Below, in pieces: positions 7,829 through 14,340 of a stretch of DNA of 14,356 nt (its first letter is position 1; the number at the start of each line of letters is the position of its first letter). Below the pieces are notes generated by a model. That model saw only the letters and a list, made by a program, of their open reading frames with translations, was not told the origin of the DNA and ran no database searches. A program made the position numbers and the translations under genes. The DNA is from Candidatus Thalassarchaeaceae archaeon (lineage in GTDB: Archaea; Thermoplasmatota; Poseidoniia; Poseidoniales; Thalassarchaeaceae). The stretch spans positions 1 to 14,356 of the forward strand of contig JASLNR010000058.1 in NCBI GenBank assembly GCA_030745885.1, read 5' to 3'.

Positions 7829-9940
7829 ATGGTAGCGGAGCCCCCCACCAAGGACGGCAATCGCGCCAGAATCGCCTGGCTCGCAGAGCAGGTCGAACTC
7901 CATTCAGATCTCTATTACAACAAGGCGAAGCCCGAGATTCCCGATGCCGAATTCGACTTACTTTGGGACGAATTGAGCCTCCTCTCACCAGACCACCCCC
8001 AATTGAGCAGGGTGGGCTCAGACCCCCCTCCAGGATCCATCAAGGTGAATCACCTGTTTCCCATGCTTAGCCTAGACAAGGCCAGCACCGAAGACGAAGT
8101 CGCTCATTTCGTCGCCGAGACCACCGCTCAAGGCAGGAGATTCGTGTGCCAGCCGAAGCTGGATGGCTCAGCACTGTCCTTGGAGTACAGAAGGGGGCGG
8201 TTGGTAAGGGCGTCCACGAGAGGAAACGGCGTCAGGGGAGAGGACGTCACGGCCAACGTGAGACGCCTGTCGAACCTCCCGGAAGCGATCGATTGGAAGG
8301 GCGACTGCCACGTCAGGGGCGAAGTGGTGATGCCATTAGCGGTATTCAGGGAAAAGTACTCCGATGTGGCTCCAAACCCAAGAAACCTAGCAGCCGGGTC
8401 CCTGCGCCAGAAGTACGCCGATACGGGCAAGGGGAGCCCTGAGGACCTCATCTTCCTAGCCTTCGGAGTTGAATTCCCAACTGGCTCCGAACGTCATCCT
8501 GAGAGCCCCGACCCCCCGCCATTCAAGCTCGACTCCGAAGCTATATCCTGGCTTCAGGAGGTCGGGATAGAGGTCGCTGGCAACTTCGTTGTCTCCGGTG
8601 ACGACGAAGTGGCCACAACCGCGGAGATCCTATCCGTCGCGAGACACTGGTACGAATCTCGCGACTCGGCCGTCTGGGAGATTGACGGCGTGGTGGTCAA
8701 GCTCGACCGCCTGGACAAGCGCGAGCTCCTCGGAATGACCGCTCACCACCCCAGATGGGCACTAGCGTGGAAGTTCCCCCCCGAGGAGGCGGTGACCGTC
8801 CTCATGGAAGTAAACTGGCAGACCGGGAGGACGGGGAACGTGACGCCGGTGTCCAGAGTGGCCCCAGTCACGGTCTCGGGTGTGACTGTTGAGAGCACTA
8901 CGCTCCACAACCGCGGAGAGGTCGGACGCTTGGGAGTCATGATCGGCGACAAGGTGAGGATTGTGCGTCGGGGGGACGTCATTCCCAAGATCATCGAGGT
9001 CATCGGACCTGCTGAGGAATCGGACTTGCACGGCAGGCTCCATGCAGATGGGACCCCCTTCGCAGGCTCCCTTCCCAATAGGGAGGAGGTCGACATACCC
9101 AAGGTCTGCCCGCGCTGCACGACGGAACTTATCGAAGAGGGGGCCTTCATACGCTGTACCAACCTCGATTGCCCCTCTCGTCTCGAGCGTTCTATTCTGT
9201 ATTGGTGCAGGAAACTCGGAATGGATGGAATTGGGGAGAAGCTGGCGGAGCAACTTTGCTCGACTGGCCTAGTAGAGAGCCTTGCTGACCTGTACCGTCT
9301 CAGTGATAGGGAGCAGGAGTTGATGAGTCTGGAAAGGATGGCTGAGAAGTCTGCGAACAATATCCTCGAGGAGTTGGAGGCTAGTCGCTCCATGACCCTC
9401 AGCACCTTCATCTCGGCATTGGGGCTGCCTAGGATCGGCCCTGAGATAGCCTCCCTAATATGCACGGAGGTCAGGACCATGGACGACCTGATGGCAATGA
9501 TCTACAATCGGGAGAGTGCAATTGAGCGCCTTGTCACAATAGACAGAATCGGTGAGACCGTGGCAGGCCTTCTCCTCAGCGGGATTTCTGATAGGAAGAG
9601 TGAGATCCTCGATCTGTTCGACCAAATCGAGATCCTCGAGGAAGAACCCAAATCAGTCGAAGGACCGCTCGTGGGATCGAGTTTCTGCATCTCGGGCACG
9701 CTGAGCCGCCCACGCAAGGAAATAGCACTCTCCATCAAGGCCGAGGGTGGAAAAGTGATGGCATCCGTATCTGGAAACCTCGATTACCTCGTGGCCGGTG
9801 AATCCGCAGGCTCCAAACTCGACAAGGCCAATAGGCTCGGGGTCCGAGTCATTTCGGAGTCCGATTTAGCCAATCTTCTAGGTGGGAGCCTGCTCGAGGA
9901 TCTCCCCGAGGAGCGGCAGGCGACCCTAGGTGAGTTCTGA
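7829..9940 (+). CDS. ligA: NAD+-dependent DNA ligase LigA
   Basis: The enzyme seals nicks in duplex DNA using NAD+ as adenylate donor, in replication and repair. The 703-residue product has the full bacterial layout. Domain Ia (about 15-75) contains LYYNKAKPEIPDAEFD. The adenylation domain has the nucleophile in KLDG (K110), RGE, EIDGVVVKLD and AWKFP. The OB fold has TGRTGNVTPVSRVAPV. The zinc finger uses C427, C430, C443 and C448. The helix-hairpin-helix region and a C-terminal BRCT domain (about 612-690) follow. Two deviations stand out: Gln108 replaces the glutamate normally two residues before the nucleophile lysine, and Phe42 replaces the usual Tyr of the NMN pocket. Most archaea use ATP-dependent ligases, so acquisition from bacteria is likely. 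The stop directly abuts the stop of the convergent PAC2 gene. Confidence 0.97.
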   Translation: MVAEPPTKDGNRARIAWLAEQVELHSDLYYNKAKPEIPDAEFDLLWDELSLLSPDHPQLSRVGSDPPPGSIKVNHLFPMLSLDKASTEDEVAHFVAETTAQGRRFVCQPKLDGSALSLEYRRGRLVRASTRGNGVRGEDVTANVRRLSNLPEAIDWKGDCHVRGEVVMPLAVFREKYSDVAPNPRNLAAGSLRQKYADTGKGSPEDLIFLAFGVEFPTGSERHPESPDPPPFKLDSEAISWLQEVGIEVAGNFVVSGDDEVATTAEILSVARHWYESRDSAVWEIDGVVVKLDRLDKRELLGMTAHHPRWALAWKFPPEEAVTVLMEVNWQTGRTGNVTPVSRVAPVTVSGVTVESTTLHNRGEVGRLGVMIGDKVRIVRRGDVIPKIIEVIGPAEESDLHGRLHADGTPFAGSLPNREEVDIPKVCPRCTTELIEEGAFIRCTNLDCPSRLERSILYWCRKLGMDGIGEKLAEQLCSTGLVESLADLYRLSDREQELMSLERMAEKSANNILEELEASRSMTLSTFISALGLPRIGPEIASLICTEVRTMDDLMAMIYNRESAIERLVTIDRIGETVAGLLLSGISDRKSEILDLFDQIEILEEEPKSVEGPLVGSSFCISGTLSRPRKEIALSIKAEGGKVMASVSGNLDYLVAGESAGSKLDKANRLGVRVISESDLANLLGGSLLEDLPEERQATLGEF

Positions 9941-10744
9941 TTAGCCGTACATCCCGCTGGGAGCGCTGCCGCCATCCTGTGGGGGGTTGAGATGCAGTGC
10001 CATCATGTCACGAATCTGCCCTTCGATCCTCTGGGCTTCCTCCAGCAGCGGCTCGGGATCGAGGTGAACTGCGGGCAGCAATCCGTCCATGCAGGTGATG
10101 ATCCTCGCCGCTGCACGGGCATCCGGTATCGCACCCTGACCAATCTCCCCATCCGATTCTGCGAGGATTGCCAACGCATCGATCCGCCGCCGTCTGCACT
10201 CGCCCATCATGACGCCGGTCATCCCGCCGACGATGCCCTGTTTGAGCAGGGGCACCCCAATACTCTTCAGAAGTTTGTGGCCGACATCGGTCGAGCCGAT
10301 GCCGAGCATCGACTCCATTCCCTCTTCGTCATCGAAGATGCTGTGACTGCTGTCTACGCCGTGGGCGAACGAGTCCACCATTATCGTCGAACTGACGCCG
10401 GACTCGACGATCCAGTCGATTAGGCTCGTAGCAAGGGGAAGGCTGAGCTCCGGTAGAACCTGGATCTCTGAGGCAATCAGGATGACCTTGTCGCAGCGCT
10501 CCATATTGCAAATCGGCTCTCCCGCATAGAATCTCAGCGGCGGCAGCGGCTTCCCGTCTTGGACTAGACAGACGGGTGGAAGCTTGTGATGGCGGACCCC
10601 TCCGACCAGTTCCAGCTCCAGTTTATCTACCAAATAGTGGGCAATGATGGCGCTCACGAAGCCTACCGAAGGAAAGCAACTTACCAGAAGTGCACCTGAG
10701 GCATTGACTCCCTCGTCGACCTCGATGGCCGGCCCCTCTGCCAT
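9941..10744 (-). CDS. PAC2-family proteasome assembly chaperone/activator-like protein
   Basis: This 267-residue protein belongs to the PAC2 superfamily, whose archaeal members (PbaA/PbaB) assist 20S proteasome assembly or activation. Family marks are the N-terminal SCFPSVGFVSAIIAHYLVDKL with the following basic/hydrophobic strand, the central GIVGGMTGVMMGECRRRRIDALAILAE, and PDARAAARIITCMDGLL. After LEEAQRIEGQIRDM comes a flexible Pro/Gly-rich tail ending in MYG, a fit to the hydrophobic-Tyr-any (HbYX) motif that docks activators into the proteasome alpha ring. The ATG at 10742-10744 is preceded by GAGGAG (10756-10761 on the minus strand), spaced rather far at 11 nt. It is transcribed divergently from the Fe-S nuclease and converges on ligA with zero intergenic bases. 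No proteasome gene is in the window. Confidence 0.85.
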   Translation of the reverse strand: MAEGPAIEVDEGVNASGALLVSCFPSVGFVSAIIAHYLVDKLELELVGGVRHHKLPPVCLVQDGKPLPPLRFYAGEPICNMERCDKVILIASEIQVLPELSLPLATSLIDWIVESGVSSTIMVDSFAHGVDSSHSIFDDEEGMESMLGIGSTDVGHKLLKSIGVPLLKQGIVGGMTGVMMGECRRRRIDALAILAESDGEIGQGAIPDARAAARIITCMDGLLPAVHLDPEPLLEEAQRIEGQIRDMMALHLNPPQDGGSAPSGMYG

Positions 10745-10816
10745 GGTCTACAATGCTCCTCAATGCTGTTAACCATTGCCACTCCTGACTATCCTTGAAG
10801 GACAGGGATTGGTCGG
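10745..10816. promoter_or_regulatory. Divergent promoter region between PAC2 gene and Fe-S nuclease
   Basis: These 72 bases must contain the start signals of both flanking genes, which are read outward. The minus strand has GAGGAG (10756-10761) for the PAC2 gene. TTAACC at 10769-10774 and ACTATCC at 10788-10794 are the only AT-richer patches; neither is a convincing TATA box. No operator-like palindrome is seen. Confidence 0.4.
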
Positions 10817-11974
10817 ATGGAAGTCAAAGAAGAGTTCCATACACATCGGTTGTCACCTTCCTCTTGGAATAGGTTCGAGGAGTGCCCGAGGAAGTACTGG
10901 CTCTCGCGAAGAGGCCTTCCTCGCAAGGCCAGCATGCCAGCCTCGTTGGGCACCGCAATCCACAACTCCATGGAGGATTTATGCAATCTGGATCTGAGCG
11001 GCAGGGACGTTGACGAGGTGGGTTGGCTGCCACCGACCGCCAAGGAGGTACTCGATCGACACTGGCAAATTGAACGCGATATCTTCCTCGGGACCCCAAG
11101 ACACCCCAGATGGAAGTCGGAACTAATTAACAAGGCACACGATGGGCTGGCCGGCGCTCTCAATATCCTCTTCACGAAGGCCCACATTCCCCCCACCCAA
11201 CTCCCCCAGGTCTCAGTCGGAACTTGGAGGGATGTGCAGAAGATCATCCTCTCAAACGAGGGAACCCTCGTTTCCGATTGCGGACGCCTGATGGGGCGCC
11301 TCGATCTCCTAATCTCAGACATTCAAGATGGCAAGTCGGTGGGATGGATCGTAGCCGACCTGAAGACCGGGAACCCTCCGAAGGCCCAACTCAATGAGAA
11401 GGTCAGCAGACAGTTGAGGTTCTATCGCGACCTGCTCAAGCAGAACAATCCCGATCACCCCCCGGTGCTTGCTGAAGGCTGGTACTCGGCGAACCAGACC
11501 ATACATCGCGCCGATGGCCCTCCAATCTTGACTGAGGCACTAGAGGCTTGGGAGGGCATGAGACCGACCGAGGAGCCCCTGCAGGGTACGCCAAGCAATT
11601 CCGCTTGCGCGTTCTGCGAGTGGAAGGCGTGGTGCCCGACTTGGTGGGTAGCGCGCAGGGACGGCGAACTAGCACCAGGAAGCAGGTTTAGAGACGAGGT
11701 CGTTCGCCTCGTGAGGTTCGACGAGGAGTCAGGGGCCTCTCTCTTCGAGCGGACCCCTCCCATCGGCGACGCCGGTGAACTTGCCGGCTCCAATCACCGG
11801 TTCGGAGCAATCCTCCGTGACCAGGCGCTCGAGCAAATGAGGGCAATTTCCTCTTCGGATTACGATGGGCCGCTATTCCTCGGTAGTGCGAGAGTCGATG
11901 GCAAGATCATGCACCTAGGAGATTGGTCCGAGGTCCTACCGTGGTCTCCGATTCTGGGATCAGCGGTCCAGTGA
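10817..11974 (+). CDS. PD-(D/E)XK nuclease with Cas4/AddB-type 4Fe-4S cysteines (RecB-family)
   Basis: This 385-residue protein is a RecB-like nuclease of the PDDEXK_1/Cas4/AddB/Dna2 type that probably cuts or resects single-stranded DNA ends. Visible in order are LSPSSWNRFEECPRKYWL with C23, GTAIHNSMED (H49), GRLDLL with D163, VADLKTG with D181 and K183, and the QxxxY helix motif Q199-Y203. A CX2CX5C triad follows at C264, C267 and C273. One cysteine near the N-terminus plus three after the nuclease core is the arrangement that binds a 4Fe-4S cluster in Cas4, AddB and Dna2. There is no helicase domain. About 110 residues after the cluster are unassigned. The start at 10817 fits the family N-terminus, but its Shine-Dalgarno is weak. 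The 3' end overlaps the convergent exonuclease gene by 15 nt. No cas genes accompany it, so repair is likelier than CRISPR adaptation. Confidence 0.87.
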   Translation: MEVKEEFHTHRLSPSSWNRFEECPRKYWLSRRGLPRKASMPASLGTAIHNSMEDLCNLDLSGRDVDEVGWLPPTAKEVLDRHWQIERDIFLGTPRHPRWKSELINKAHDGLAGALNILFTKAHIPPTQLPQVSVGTWRDVQKIILSNEGTLVSDCGRLMGRLDLLISDIQDGKSVGWIVADLKTGNPPKAQLNEKVSRQLRFYRDLLKQNNPDHPPVLAEGWYSANQTIHRADGPPILTEALEAWEGMRPTEEPLQGTPSNSACAFCEWKAWCPTWWVARRDGELAPGSRFRDEVVRLVRFDEESGASLFERTPPIGDAGELAGSNHRFGAILRDQALEQMRAISSSDYDGPLFLGSARVDGKIMHLGDWSEVLPWSPILGSAVQ

Positions 11975-12526
11975 ATCGACGAACTCGTCCACAGTCATCC
12001 TGAACTTTCTGGGATAAGTCTGCATCATCTTCCAGAGTAGAAGCAGTGTTGCCCCGGCATCGGCATCAGCCCTGTGCGACCTGTCTATTCGGATGTCGAA
12101 GTGTTCGCACAGCCTTCCCAGCCTGTGGCTACCCGGAATAACGAATCTCCTCGCGATTACCAGGGTGTCTATGATTGCATGGGGCTGCGGTACCTCGATC
12201 CCGATTCTCATGCACTCCATATTTACGAACCTCCAGTCGAAGTTGATGATGTTGTGTCCCACGATGATGGAACCCTCCATCAAAGACACCATTTCAGCGA
12301 TGTGGTTTCCAAACCCACCTTGCCCTCTGACGTCGTCATTCGTGATTCCATGCACTCTGACAGCCTCCTCGGGGATTCTCATTCCTGGGTTCACCAGCGA
12401 CTGCAGATTGATGTGTGATCCATCCGCATCACTGCCTACAAGTGCGTACTGAACCACCCTGTCCGACCTCGGATCGAAGCCCGTGGTCTCGAGGTCGAAG
12501 CCCAAGACGCGATATCCAGATAGCAT
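11960..12526 (-). CDS. DEDDh-family 3'-5' exonuclease (DnaQ/epsilon-like)
   Basis: The 188-residue product is a compact RNase T/DnaQ-type exonuclease, a two-metal enzyme that removes nucleotides from 3' ends. All catalytic positions are visible: Exo I FDLETTG (D11, E13), Exo II GHNIINFD (D97) and Exo III HRADAD (H151, D156), the histidine defining the DEDDh subtype. VNPGMRIPEEAVRVHGIT is the usual segment between Exo I and II. No polymerase, BRCT or helicase domain is attached. I use the ATG at 12526; a GTG at 12532 lies 9 nt after a GGAGG and may be the true start, adding two residues. The frame stays open to 12886 but that part is antisense to the lipoprotein gene. The substrate is unknown; proofreading, DNA repair or RNA trimming are all possible. 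Its last 15 nt overlap the Fe-S nuclease gene tail to tail. Confidence 0.92.
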   Translation of the reverse strand: MLSGYRVLGFDLETTGFDPRSDRVVQYALVGSDADGSHINLQSLVNPGMRIPEEAVRVHGITNDDVRGQGGFGNHIAEMVSLMEGSIIVGHNIINFDWRFVNMECMRIGIEVPQPHAIIDTLVIARRFVIPGSHRLGRLCEHFDIRIDRSHRADADAGATLLLLWKMMQTYPRKFRMTVDEFVDSLDR

Positions 12527-12605
12527 CCCCACAGTCACGCCCCTCCCCACGCGACATCGGCCATCAACTCTCTCAACGTGAGCATGTCGCCATCCTGCAC
12601 CCAAC
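12527..12605. promoter_or_regulatory. Divergent intergenic region between exonuclease and PKD lipoprotein genes
   Basis: These 79 GC-rich bases hold the start regions for both outward-reading genes. On the minus strand a GGAGGGG-like tract near 12541-12547 precedes the exonuclease start codons. On the plus strand I see neither a clear Shine-Dalgarno nor a TATA-like box before the ATG at 12606, so the lipoprotein mRNA may be leaderless. Confidence 0.35.
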
Positions 12606-13808
12606 ATGCCTATGAGGAACCGTTTCGCACAGGTAGCGATGGATGCCGGCTCTCGGAGTGCCGCTGCGGCAATCGCAATCCTGCTCCTGTGCCAGATGTT
12701 CACCGGGTGCAGCGGTCTCGGGCCGGGAAACCCCAGTGCCAGCATCTCAGCGGACACTGACAGCATCAACGTCGGTGAGACGGTGAACTTCGATGCTAGA
12801 GACTCCACAAGTCCCGAGCCCACCATTATCGACGAGTTCCGTTGGCACTTCGGCGATGGAGAGTCGAAGACGACCAAGCAGGGCATCGTCAGTCACATGT
12901 TCAACCACGCCGGGGACTATGAGGTCCAAGTCATCGTTGTGAACGACGAGGGCTCCACGGACTCCGCGAGCCTGAGCGTGTTCGTCAACGCGCCTCCTAA
13001 GATCGTACTCGACATCCCCGACTTCATCAGAACTGGTGGCACGGCGACTCTCGATGCCAGCGACTCCACCGATCTCGAGGGCGGTGCCTTGGAGTTCCTG
13101 TGGGATTTCGATGCTCTACTCGATTCGAACGGCGATAGCGACCCCACCAACGATGCCGATTACAACGGGGCCATCGCCGATCTGACCCTCACGGAGTCGG
13201 GGAACCACACCGGGGCAATCACCGTCGTAGACGACAACGGCGCTACCGCTACCGCCCTCTGGACTCTGCGGGTAATCCCTCGAAACTTCAAGGTGGTATG
13301 GGAGGAGGCCCATGTCGACTACGAGTGGTCCGGATACCTCGAGCAGGGTGGCTCGTACGAGATCGAGCACATTCCCGGAGAGGGAGCCAGGATTATCCGA
13401 GTTATCGCAACTCTCACCCTCGCGAGGGATCTTTTGCCGATACAGTGGCCCGAGGACAACTTCACGTTGGAACTGGATGTCCCACTATCCGGCTGGAGAA
13501 CCTCGATCATCACCACTCAAGAAAATATCACCGAGAACGCTTCGGCGACCATCGAGAGGGACGGGATGAACGACAACCCGGAGACGGGGTACACGACGAA
13601 CGCTGAATCCTCCGAGGAGCTCGCCTCCTCCCTGCTCAACCAGCCCGGGCAGAGGTTCGGTCAGGGTGTCTGGAAGTGGACCATAACTGCCGTCGAATGT
13701 GATCCGGACCTACCAATTGACAACGTCGATCCGGACGAGGGTAACGACTGGAGGCTGGAGGTCGAGTTCGTCGTGTTAATCCTCAGGATCAGCGAGATCG
13801 GAGTCTGA
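12606..13808 (+). CDS. PKD-domain surface lipoprotein
   Basis: The 400-residue protein begins with a basic N-region (R4, R6, R17), a hydrophobic stretch (about 19-33) and a lipobox-like FTGC with C35, suggesting lipid anchoring on the outer face of the membrane. Two PKD (polycystic kidney disease-type) beta domains follow. The first, about 43-127, shows the diagnostic WHFGDG and DYEVQVIVVNDEG. The second, about 128-222, shows FLWDFD, an Asp-rich insert (SNGDSDPTNDAD) that might bind calcium, and GAITVVDDNG. The remaining C-terminal part, about 223-400, is an unassigned beta-rich module rich in W/Y residues, with NFT and NAS sequons. The start at 12606 is the longest with a sensible signal; ATG 12612 is equally possible. 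It is divergent from the exonuclease and 52 nt upstream of a small unknown gene. The role (adhesion, substrate binding) is inferred only. Confidence 0.87.
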   Translation: MPMRNRFAQVAMDAGSRSAAAAIAILLLCQMFTGCSGLGPGNPSASISADTDSINVGETVNFDARDSTSPEPTIIDEFRWHFGDGESKTTKQGIVSHMFNHAGDYEVQVIVVNDEGSTDSASLSVFVNAPPKIVLDIPDFIRTGGTATLDASDSTDLEGGALEFLWDFDALLDSNGDSDPTNDADYNGAIADLTLTESGNHTGAITVVDDNGATATALWTLRVIPRNFKVVWEEAHVDYEWSGYLEQGGSYEIEHIPGEGARIIRVIATLTLARDLLPIQWPEDNFTLELDVPLSGWRTSIITTQENITENASATIERDGMNDNPETGYTTNAESSEELASSLLNQPGQRFGQGVWKWTITAVECDPDLPIDNVDPDEGNDWRLEVEFVVLILRISEIGV

Positions 13809-13839
13809 GTTCTCACGTCTGGGTGCGAAGGCCTTTCAA

Positions 13840-13853
13840 CCACCTATTGGTGG
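13840..13853 (+). promoter_or_regulatory. Hairpin that contains the Shine-Dalgarno of the following gene
   Basis: CCACC-TATT-GGTGG is a perfect 5-bp inverted repeat with a 4-nt loop. Its right arm, GGTGG (13849-13853), is also the best ribosome binding site for the GTG at 13861, spaced 7 nt. If transcribed, the arm would be paired and translation could be damped. The transcription start is unknown, so the effect is inferred. Confidence 0.4.
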
Positions 13854-13860
13854 CGATGGC

Positions 13861-14214
13861 GTGGTCAAGTCGATCGAGATTACGAAGGTGTCCATACGCG
13901 ACCGGCTGGTTGTCGATGCCAACGTCCGCATGTTGGATCCTCAGGACTTCGACTTCTCCCCCAGGGCGAGCATCGACGGCAGCACCCTAAGATTGCGCAA
14001 CGAGGGCGGTGAGGTTGCTTCGACGAACTTCGAGTTGGACTCGGACCAGATAACCACCGCGGAGCGAGACAGGATGCTGGAGCTACGCGTAAAATTCTCC
14101 GTTGAGGGCATGCACGGGGTACTGACACACAAGACGAAGAATACCATGACCGCCCCCAACGCCAAGAAGCTGGCCGAGCCCAGATGGAAGACTCTGCTCC
14201 CCCTCCCCCCCTAA
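13861..14214 (+). CDS. Hypothetical protein, 117 aa
   Basis: I do not recognise the family. The product has no signal peptide, membrane helix or cysteine. It has alternating hydrophobic/charged stretches (SIEITKVSIRDRLVVDANVRML, STLRLRN, RMLELRVKFSVEG) typical of a small beta-rich fold, then a basic, Pro-ended tail (KKLAEPRWKTLLPLPP). Coding is supported by a GTG start with GGTGG 7 nt upstream, by codon use like the neighbours, and by a complete frame filling the space between the lipoprotein gene and tRNA-Arg. It starts 52 nt after the lipoprotein stop and may be cotranscribed. A long frame also exists on the opposite strand, but it lacks family resemblance and runs into the tRNA. Confidence 0.65.
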   Translation: MVKSIEITKVSIRDRLVVDANVRMLDPQDFDFSPRASIDGSTLRLRNEGGEVASTNFELDSDQITTAERDRMLELRVKFSVEGMHGVLTHKTKNTMTAPNAKKLAEPRWKTLLPLPP

Positions 14215-14218
14215 CCCC
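14199..14218 (-). other. G-quadruplex-prone tract on the minus strand
   Basis: The plus strand reads C5-T-C7-TAA-C4 across the stop codon of the small gene. The minus strand therefore carries G4, G7 and G5 runs separated by 3 and 1 bases; the G7 run can supply two tetrad strands, satisfying a four-run G3+ pattern. Folding is predicted from sequence only. Confidence 0.45.
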
Positions 14219-14231
14219 GAAAACCGTCGGG
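14216..14231 (+). other. Small inverted repeat between the hypothetical gene and tRNA-Arg
   Basis: CCCGA and TCGGG form a 5-bp stem around a 6-nt AAACCG loop immediately after the stop codon. No T-tract follows. It may mark an mRNA 3' end, but the short stem could be chance in GC-rich DNA. ATTAAG at 14232-14237 is a weak TATA-like candidate for the tRNA. Confidence 0.25.
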
Positions 14232-14263
14232 ATTAAGCACATGACTCCGGTCGAAAAGCCGCT

Positions 14264-14340
14264 GGACCCATAGTGTAGCCTGGATATCACATGAGCTTGC
14301 GGAGCTTGTAACCCGTGTTCGAATCGCGGTGGGTCCGCCA
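14264..14340 (+). tRNA. tRNA-Arg (anticodon GCG), CCA encoded
   Basis: Acceptor stem GGACCCA pairs with TGGGTCC, followed by discriminator G and an encoded CCA. The T-arm is CCGTG-TTCGAAT-CGCGG with one T-G pair. The anticodon stem TGAGC/GCTTG has two wobble pairs and closes the loop TTGCGGA with U33 and anticodon GCG, reading CGC/CGU arginine codons. The D-arm GTG/CAC has the loop GG followed by A, consistent with an arginine identity A20. No intron is seen. The remaining 16 bases of the window hold nothing recognisable. Confidence 0.92.

Noticed and set aside
8743..9480. 245-codon minus-strand open frame inside ligA
   Set aside because: It lies wholly opposite conserved OB-fold, zinc-finger and HhH coding sequence of LigA and shows no domain of its own.
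9992..10423. 143-codon plus-strand open frame opposite the PAC2 gene
   Set aside because: The minus strand encodes a recognisable PAC2 protein; the plus frame has no family signature.
10817..12526. CRISPR-Cas adaptation module because of the Cas4-like nuclease
   Set aside because: No repeat-spacer array and no cas1, cas2 or other cas gene in the window; Fe-S nucleases of this type also serve in repair.
12527..12886. 120-residue N-terminal extension of the exonuclease
   Set aside because: It is antisense to the signal peptide and first PKD domain of the lipoprotein, and the exonuclease fold starts at its own ATG with Exo I ten residues in.
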